A stretch of 10,724 bases of DNA, taken from positions 1 through 10,724 of the forward strand of contig CAZIRO010000102.1 of the NCBI GenBank assembly GCA_964541595.1, read 5' to 3'. Both the position numbers and the translations under genes were made by a program. This stretch comes from CAZIRO01 sp964541595 (GTDB taxonomy: Bacteria > Acidobacteriota > HRBIN11). Shown piece after piece: positions 6,242 to 10,724 of this stretch; within the stretch, counting starts at the first letter, position 1, and every line of letters begins with the position of its first letter. The notes beneath the pieces are model-generated. The model saw only the letters and a list, made by a program, of their open reading frames with translations. It was not told where the DNA came from and made no database searches.

Positions 6242-6811
6242 TTACGGTTGGTTGGCTGCCCCCTGCGTGCCGGCCGCCTTTTCGTTGAACCGACGGATCA
6301 CGTCTTCCGTAATGTCCACGGCCGAACTGAAGAAGATCACAAACTGAGCGTCCAGGACGATATCAATACCCTTTTCACGGCATACATCCAGAATGACCGG
6401 ACGGACCTGATTTTCCAGTCGCGTCAATGCCGCGCTGATCCGTTCCTGGAGTTCGGCATCGGCGTCCTCACGGAACCGTTCGATCTGCCGCGTTTTGGCA
6501 CGGATTTTGGACCGCAGGTCCTGCAGTGCCTCCTGGCTGAGCACGGCAGCCTGTTCCTGATACTGTTTCTGCAACTGCTGAAGTTCGTTTTCCAGTTTAC
6601 GCAATTCCTGAATTTGTTTCTGCTGAAAGGCCTGGATTTCGCGCGACATGCGCTGTCCGGGAATCGATTCCTGCACGATCCGACGCACGTTGATCACTGC
6701 CACCCGGGTACCCTGCCGCGCAGGCGCAGCCGGTTCCTGTGCCGCGATCGTCCATACGTGCCCCACCATGAGCGCGATCAGTACAATCCCCCTATCAAAT
6801 CCACGTCGCAT
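6242..6811 (-). CDS. skp: Skp/OmpH-like periplasmic chaperone
   Basis: Proteins of this family bind unfolded outer-membrane proteins in the periplasm and carry them towards the BAM complex. The 189-residue product has an N-terminal signal peptide (MRRGFDRGIVLIALMVGHVW, cleavage probably after TIAA near residue 24). After a short linker comes the first strand VAVINVRRIVQES. A long Gln- and Glu-rich coiled coil follows, about residues 55-130, corresponding to the tentacles, and the family's closing segment is VCREKGIDIVLDAQFVIFFSSAVDITEDVIRRFN. The start has a strong GGAGGA six bases upstream and a clear promoter. It is the first gene of the operon with fabZ and lpxA, the usual context for the family, though bamA and lpxD are not adjacent. 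Confidence 0.92.
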   Translation of the reverse strand: MRRGFDRGIVLIALMVGHVWTIAAQEPAAPARQGTRVAVINVRRIVQESIPGQRMSREIQAFQQKQIQELRKLENELQQLQKQYQEQAAVLSQEALQDLRSKIRAKTRQIERFREDADAELQERISAALTRLENQVRPVILDVCREKGIDIVLDAQFVIFFSSAVDITEDVIRRFNEKAAGTQGAANQP

Positions 6812-6869
6812 GGAATTCCTCCACCGCGAGACTTCGAGCCGAATCCTCCCCTTGATGGGCGGGTGTCCT

Positions 6870-6898
6870 ATTATACAAACTTTCTACGGAAAACCCAA
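6870..6898 (-). promoter_or_regulatory. Sigma-70 type promoter of the skp-fabZ-lpxA operon
   Basis: On the minus strand TTGGGT (6898-6893), exactly 17 bp, then a perfect TATAAT (6875-6870). Transcription should begin near 6863, leaving about 50 nt before the skp ATG and its GGAGGA site. It is the best promoter match in the window. It means the envelope operon can be expressed separately from the aroDE-like gene upstream. Confidence 0.75.
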
Positions 6899-6979
6899 AC
6901 CGTGAGCGTGATCCGGGGGACATGAAGTGACCAGAGGGGAAGTGACGAGCGGAAAAAAATGGATGGTGCCGAACTCCTT

Positions 6980-8506
6980 TCAAAACAGATTCACCGTATC
7001 GTCGAACTCTTCCATATACGTCCGGATGATGGGCAGGATTTCCTCACTCCGCAGGATCGTGCCGACCCAGAGATCGATCTGCTGCACCACCTGTTCCGTC
7101 AGGACCTCCAGGCCAGAGACCGTCCACAGGGCCCCCTGCTGACGTGCGAACTGCAGGAGACGCGTGGATTCCGGTCGGTAGACCATGTCAAAGACGATCT
7201 TGCGGTGCACCCAGGACACCGGGATCGAGATCATTTCGTGATGCAACGGAAACTGTCCCACCGGTGTGGCATGGATGAGGAGATTGAACGTCGTCGGATC
7301 GACCTGTTCCCACGGCACCGCGGTACCCTGACAGGCCGCCGCAATGGATCGGGCCGCGTCCAGATGACGCCCCGTGATCCGGAACGGCAGTCCCGCCGTG
7401 GCGAACGCATAGGCAATCGCACGGGCGCAACTGCCCGTACCGATGATCATCGGCATCCACTGCTGGTCCCCAAACAGGCGGTACAGGGTGTTCCAGAATC
7501 CGGACCATTCCGTATTGTATCCGACCCATCGGTGGTCGCGCCGGACGATCGTGTTCACGTAACGGGTAACGCGCACGGCCGGCTCGACCTCCTGCAGCAT
7601 GGCATACATCTGTTGCCGATACGCATGGAACACCCGGATACCCTGGACCGGGAGGAAATGCAGTAACGGCCAGAAGTGTTCCACATCGTCCACGACCATG
7701 GGAACGAAATGCAGTGGTACCCCGAGTTCCTGAAACAGACGATTGTAGATGTGGTCCATCAGGGGTTCATCTGCGCCGGCCAGTAAACCGATGACCAGCC
7801 GGTGATCCGGTGCCATCTCCGGGACACGGTACAGGTGCAGGTACTTTTCCAGTGTGATTTCGGTCCATTCCCCGCGTTGCAGGGTGAGGGATACGGGACC
7901 CGATGACACGTATGTCCACAGACTGCCGAACCATGGGGCTAAAATCTGAAACCACCGGCCGTATGTACCGGACAGTACCCATACCCCTTCGATGTCCATT
8001 TCCTGCAGCGTGTGTACGAGATCGAGAAATGCGTGGATCTGGGCCCAACCGGAGGGCGTGTGACGGATGCGGATCCCGTCCATACCCCCCTGGCGTGCAC
8101 GTGCGGTCACGCGTGCGGCGGATGTTCCGGGCGCATCGATGGCGAAATCGATCATCACGCTGCAGTGACGGCGCAGAGCCTCACCGAGCGCGGGGGGCCA
8201 GGACGCTGGCAGGATGCACCATTCGCCGTATCCGCGCGCGGTGAGCGTCCGGATCTGCTGGATCCACGGACGTCCGGCGTCCGCAGAGGGGAGACCACTC
8301 AGGTCCCACACGATCGGTAGTCCGGCCCAGTCATCCAGCCACGCGAGATCGCGCGGTGCCCCGGGTGTGAGCACGATTTCAAACAGATCCGCCCGCTGCC
8401 GGTACCGCGCAATCCACCGACGGACACGATCAAACCGGTCGTCCCCGCGCCAGATCCAGCGTACGCAACATCGCGGCGGTGCAAAACGAAAACGCCAGTG
8501 CGTCAC
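6980..8506 (-). CDS. AroD-AroE-like fusion with altered active sites (dehydroquinase / shikimate dehydrogenase fold)
   Basis: Active family members dehydrate 3-dehydroquinate and reduce 3-dehydroshikimate in aromatic amino acid synthesis. In this 508-residue protein residues about 10-228 resemble type I dehydroquinase, mostly in the C-terminal part (GMDGIRIRHTP, GTYGRWFQILAPWFGSLWTY). Residues about 235-500 resemble shikimate dehydrogenase (RYVNTIV, VGYNTEWSGF, IIGTGSCARAIAYAF, ATPVGQ, DMVYRPESTRLL). The Schiff-base Lys of AroD aligns to Arg146, and its His is missing. In the AroE half the catalytic Lys aligns to Arg297, Asp to Glu333, and the N-terminal SxS substrate motif is absent. Asn318 and a Gln near the end are kept. 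It is therefore either a very divergent enzyme or a pseudoenzyme. The GTG start overlaps the DUF2905 stop as GTGA with a weak GGA site; a start at 8731 would overlap that gene fully. There are only two Lys in the whole protein. Confidence 0.7.
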   Translation of the reverse strand: MTHWRFRFAPPRCCVRWIWRGDDRFDRVRRWIARYRQRADLFEIVLTPGAPRDLAWLDDWAGLPIVWDLSGLPSADAGRPWIQQIRTLTARGYGEWCILPASWPPALGEALRRHCSVMIDFAIDAPGTSAARVTARARQGGMDGIRIRHTPSGWAQIHAFLDLVHTLQEMDIEGVWVLSGTYGRWFQILAPWFGSLWTYVSSGPVSLTLQRGEWTEITLEKYLHLYRVPEMAPDHRLVIGLLAGADEPLMDHIYNRLFQELGVPLHFVPMVVDDVEHFWPLLHFLPVQGIRVFHAYRQQMYAMLQEVEPAVRVTRYVNTIVRRDHRWVGYNTEWSGFWNTLYRLFGDQQWMPMIIGTGSCARAIAYAFATAGLPFRITGRHLDAARSIAAACQGTAVPWEQVDPTTFNLLIHATPVGQFPLHHEMISIPVSWVHRKIVFDMVYRPESTRLLQFARQQGALWTVSGLEVLTEQVVQQIDLWVGTILRSEEILPIIRTYMEEFDDTVNLF

Positions 8507-8748
8507 GGTTTCCGTATCCAGAAGAGGAGGTTCAGCAACAGGGTGATCAACAGGCTGATGACGAGACTCGTCATCAGCGGGATATAGATCTCCACATGGT
8601 CCCGTTTCCAGTGGATATCCCCAGGGAGACGACCCAGCCAGTGCAACCCCGGTAACCGCTGCACGACGAGTAACAGTCCACCCGTGACGACGAATATGAT
8701 CCCGAGAGTGAGCAAAAACCTCGCCAGCCAATCCAGGCCGTTGCTCAT
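8503..8748 (-). CDS. DUF2905 family small membrane protein
   Basis: An 81-residue protein with two hydrophobic segments, about residues 8-30 and 57-77. The conserved middle LPGLHWLGRLPGDIHWKRDH ends just before VEIYIPL, the pattern of the DUF2905 family. Its function is unknown; it is expected in the inner membrane. The ATG at 8748 has GGAGG seven bases upstream. The same frame stays open far upstream, antisense to the exported-protein gene, but that extension has no ribosome site and is not credible. The stop overlaps the GTG start of the aroDE-like gene (GTGA), so the two are translationally coupled and probably transcribed from the divergent promoter region at 8795-8802. Confidence 0.9.
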   Translation of the reverse strand: MSNGLDWLARFLLTLGIIFVVTGGLLLVVQRLPGLHWLGRLPGDIHWKRDHVEIYIPLMTSLVISLLITLLLNLLFWIRKP

Positions 8749-8794
8749 GGACACGCCTCCATCGCTGCAGTTGCGGCGTACCGGTATGGATACC

Positions 8795-8802
8795 ATTATA
8801 AT
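8795..8802. promoter_or_regulatory. Symmetric -10 box between divergent genes
   Basis: ATTATAAT is its own reverse complement, so a perfect TATAAT is read on the plus strand (8797-8802, towards the exported-protein gene at 8827) and on the minus strand (8800-8795, towards DUF2905 at 8748). The whole divergent intergenic region is 78 bp. No good -35 is visible on either side: TTGCGG at 8771-8776 lies 20 bp away on the plus strand, and nothing convincing exists on the minus strand. Confidence 0.6.
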
Positions 8803-8826
8803 AGGTTTATCCTGCGGAGTACGCAT

Positions 8827-10077
8827 ATGGGATACCGTACGCGTCGGTACCTGTGGGGATTGCTCGTCCTGATAAGCCTGCCAATGGCGGGTATGGCCCA
8901 GACCCGGACGGAAGAACACTGGCACCCCTTCGACCGTGATCAGGCGGCGATTCGCCGCACGCATCGCCGATTGGGACCGCTCTGGTTTGGACTGTATGTT
9001 CCCTGGCAGATCGGAATCGATTCCCAGCCGTTCGGTCTCCAGACCGCACAGCAGGACACGTTTTTTGACGTGGGATTGCGGATTTCCAGTGCGTTTCTCC
9101 TCGGATACGTGTTCTGGCTCCGTGCCGAGGGGGGGATCGGGTATACGCACTATTTCAAGTTCGACAACCTGCGCCGGGTCTATCGTACCGCCGGCGTCGA
9201 AGGTGCACTCCGTCTGCCGCTGTCGCGCCTGCGCGTGCAGTGGTCCACACGGCGCAGTCGGCTGGTCTATCTCACGGAGATCGACTTTCCCGTGTTCACC
9301 ACGGAAACGACCCGTGCGGTGGATCTGGAAACAGCGCTCGGCCACCGTATTCTGCTGCACGGCGGCTGGTCGTTGGGAACCCAGCGGTTCAGTCTGCGGA
9401 TGGAACCGTCGGCGTCCGCAGGGGAGATTCCCGTTTTTGTGGCATTGCTCGATCGGGACACACGCCGGTGGAATGGCGGCATTCAGTGGCATCTGACCCG
9501 GTTCCTGCGGATGGGACTGGAGGGATATACACAGCGCAACGATTTTCGCCAGGACACGGAGCGAAACAGCCGGGAGTGGGGCATCTTTGTCTCTGCCCAG
9601 ACACGTCCCATGCGGTGGAACAGTGTGCGTGTGGCGATCGGGTATATGCAGTTGATCCATCGACCGACAGGTACGCGGGTGTTTGCCGGATGGTTTTCGA
9701 GCAGTCAGGTCGATGTTCGGTTGCTTCGGCGGTTCTGGATACTCGCACAGTGGCAACGGGGACCGCGCTGGAGCCTGTACATCGATCCGCGGTTCGGTCA
9801 GGTTTACATTGAGAACCGGATCGGCGGCGGTATCGGCGTAATGATCGTGCGGGGGGTGCGGATCACGGTGATGTACACGCAGGGGCGTGCGGCCTATCAG
9901 GACCTTGTGGGCCGGCCCCGATCGGAGACCAGTTACCGCGAAGAGATCTGGCAGGTGGGTCTGGATGTTCAGCGACGGTGGCTGGCATTCGGGTTGCGTC
10001 TGCAGATCTGGCAACGCACACCCGTACGCCCCCTGGCAGCGAATCGTCGATGGATGCTCGTGCTGGTCCCCCGGTAA
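8827..10077 (+). CDS. Exported protein, probable outer-membrane beta-barrel, function unknown
   Basis: I do not recognise the family. The 416-residue product begins with a clear signal peptide (MGYRTRRYLWGLLVLISLPM, probable cleavage after GMA near residue 24). The mature part has many short alternating hydrophobic/polar stretches with aromatic residues at their ends, such as LWFGLYVPWQIGID, AFLLGYVFWLRAEGGIGYTH, WGIFVSAQTRPM and VRVAIGYMQLIH. This is the pattern of amphipathic beta-strands, about 14-18 of them by eye, in keeping with an outer-membrane barrel. The last residue is Arg, not the aromatic residue often found at barrel ends. There is only one Lys (in YFKFDN) against dozens of Arg. 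GGAG lies seven bases before the ATG and TATAAT 25 bp before it. The HAD gene follows after 54 bp. Function cannot be assigned. Confidence 0.75.
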   Translation: MGYRTRRYLWGLLVLISLPMAGMAQTRTEEHWHPFDRDQAAIRRTHRRLGPLWFGLYVPWQIGIDSQPFGLQTAQQDTFFDVGLRISSAFLLGYVFWLRAEGGIGYTHYFKFDNLRRVYRTAGVEGALRLPLSRLRVQWSTRRSRLVYLTEIDFPVFTTETTRAVDLETALGHRILLHGGWSLGTQRFSLRMEPSASAGEIPVFVALLDRDTRRWNGGIQWHLTRFLRMGLEGYTQRNDFRQDTERNSREWGIFVSAQTRPMRWNSVRVAIGYMQLIHRPTGTRVFAGWFSSSQVDVRLLRRFWILAQWQRGPRWSLYIDPRFGQVYIENRIGGGIGVMIVRGVRITVMYTQGRAAYQDLVGRPRSETSYREEIWQVGLDVQRRWLAFGLRLQIWQRTPVRPLAANRRWMLVLVPR

Positions 10078-10131
10078 CTCACCGGTATGCCTGCCGACCG
10101 CACACCCAACCGTGTCATGGAGGATCCGGAA

Positions 10132-10724
10132 ATGCGCACTGTTGCACATCATAACGGAAACGTCTGGGGAGTGTTGTTCGATCTGGACGGTGTATTGATC
10201 GACTCGGCACGGTGGCACTTCGCTGCATGGCAGTGGCTCGCTGCACAGTACGGGCGTACGTTCCCCAGGTCCCTGTTTGAAGAGACGTTCGGTATGCCCA
10301 ACGACAGGATCTTACGGCGGCTGTTTGCGGACCGCCATCTGACGCCGGAAGAAATCGCGCAACTCGCCCGATTGAAAGAGGAAAAGTACCGCGAACTCGC
10401 CCGGCAGCACATCACCTGGTTGCCCGGGGCGCACGAACTGTTGATCGACCTGCGTCGGGCGGGAGCACGCCTCGGGCTGTTCACATCCACGCCCCGTGCG
10501 AATGTCAAGTTCCTGGACGAAATTCTCGGGCTGTCCACCTATTTTGCTGTGATCCTCACGGGGAGTGACATCTCGCGGGGCAAACCGGCACCGGATGGGT
10601 ACCGTATCCTGTGTACGCAGCTGGCGTTGTCCCCAGCGCGTGCAGTCGTCATCGAGGACGCCCCGGCGGGCATTGCCGCTGCACATGCGGCGTCCCTGCG
10701 GTGTATTGCCGTCGCGACCACGCA
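10132..10724 (+). CDS. HAD-superfamily hydrolase / beta-phosphoglucomutase-like, 3' end outside window
   Basis: This is a subfamily IA HAD phosphotransferase; members dephosphorylate or isomerise small sugar phosphates in the cytoplasm through an aspartyl-phosphate. The 197 visible residues contain motif I FDLDGVLIDS with nucleophile Asp17 and acid/base Asp19, a helical cap (about 28-95), motif II FTSTPRAN with Thr118, motif III SRGKPAPDGY with Lys151, and motif IV VVIEDAPAGIAAAHAA with Glu175 and Asp176. The cap and the motif IV form EDAPAGIAAA are like those of beta-phosphoglucomutase and related phosphatases, but the substrate cannot be read from sequence. The ATG at 10132 follows GGAGGA by seven bases; another in-frame ATG at 10117 overlaps that site. 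About 20-30 residues are missing at the window edge. It probably shares a transcript with the exported-protein gene 54 bp upstream. Confidence 0.93.
   Translation, partial: MRTVAHHNGNVWGVLFDLDGVLIDSARWHFAAWQWLAAQYGRTFPRSLFEETFGMPNDRILRRLFADRHLTPEEIAQLARLKEEKYRELARQHITWLPGAHELLIDLRRAGARLGLFTSTPRANVKFLDEILGLSTYFAVILTGSDISRGKPAPDGYRILCTQLALSPARAVVIEDAPAGIAAAHAASLRCIAVATT

Noticed and set aside
6900..6979. Terminator after the aroDE-like gene (run of seven T on the minus strand near 6952-6958)
   Set aside because: No convincing GC-rich stem precedes the T-run, so I could not support it.
8749..10218. Long upstream extension of the DUF2905 frame, antisense to the exported-protein gene
   Set aside because: The true start at 8748 has GGAGG at the right distance and gives exactly the family's length; the extension has no family-like content.

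Overview
The window reads as chromosomal DNA of a GC-rich, diderm (LPS-making) bacterium. The evidence is a lipid A / outer-membrane block (a Skp/OmpH-like chaperone, FabZ, LpxA, a GnnA-like dehydrogenase) and a signal-peptide protein that looks like a beta-barrel. Promoters resemble the ordinary sigma-70 type (TTGnnn, 16-17 bp, TATAAT-like) rather than the TAnnTTTG type of Bacteroidota. The phylum cannot be fixed from the sequence alone. Proteins are rich in Arg and Trp and very poor in Lys.

Layout, left to right. (1) 1-327 is non-coding and holds a palindrome built from 7-bp units plus a short shared repeat module. (2) 328-2319, minus: uvrB, the nucleotide-excision-repair helicase, with its own promoter. 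(3) 2395-2736 is non-coding: a long imperfect inverted repeat with two opposed arrays of the same 7-bp units, and outer ends related to the module beside the uvrB stop. (4) 2794-3991, plus: an HNH endonuclease gene overlapping a MobA-like nucleotidyltransferase gene. (5) 3975-6811, minus: a compact skp-fabZ-lpxA-gnnA-like operon in that order of transcription, with a clear promoter before skp; its last gene overlaps the 3' end of the mobA-like gene. (6) 6980-8748, minus: a small DUF2905 membrane protein gene coupled to a fused AroD-AroE-like gene whose active-site residues are largely replaced. (7) 8749-8826 is a short divergent promoter region with a symmetric -10 box. (8) 8827-10077, plus: an exported protein of unknown function. 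(9) 10132-10724, plus: a HAD-superfamily phosphatase or mutase cut off by the window end.

How they work together: skp, fabZ and lpxA are classical envelope genes (chaperoning of outer-membrane proteins, beta-hydroxyacyl-ACP supply, first acylation of lipid A). The adjacent oxidoreductase suggests that the sugar acylated by LpxA may be the 3-amino form, giving amide-linked lipid A. The remaining genes are housekeeping or of unknown role.

The points most worth a second look are the catalytic-residue losses in both halves of the AroDE-like fusion, the heptad repeat palindromes on both sides of uvrB, the lpxA-gnnA pairing without gnnB, and the palindromic -10 shared by two divergent genes.
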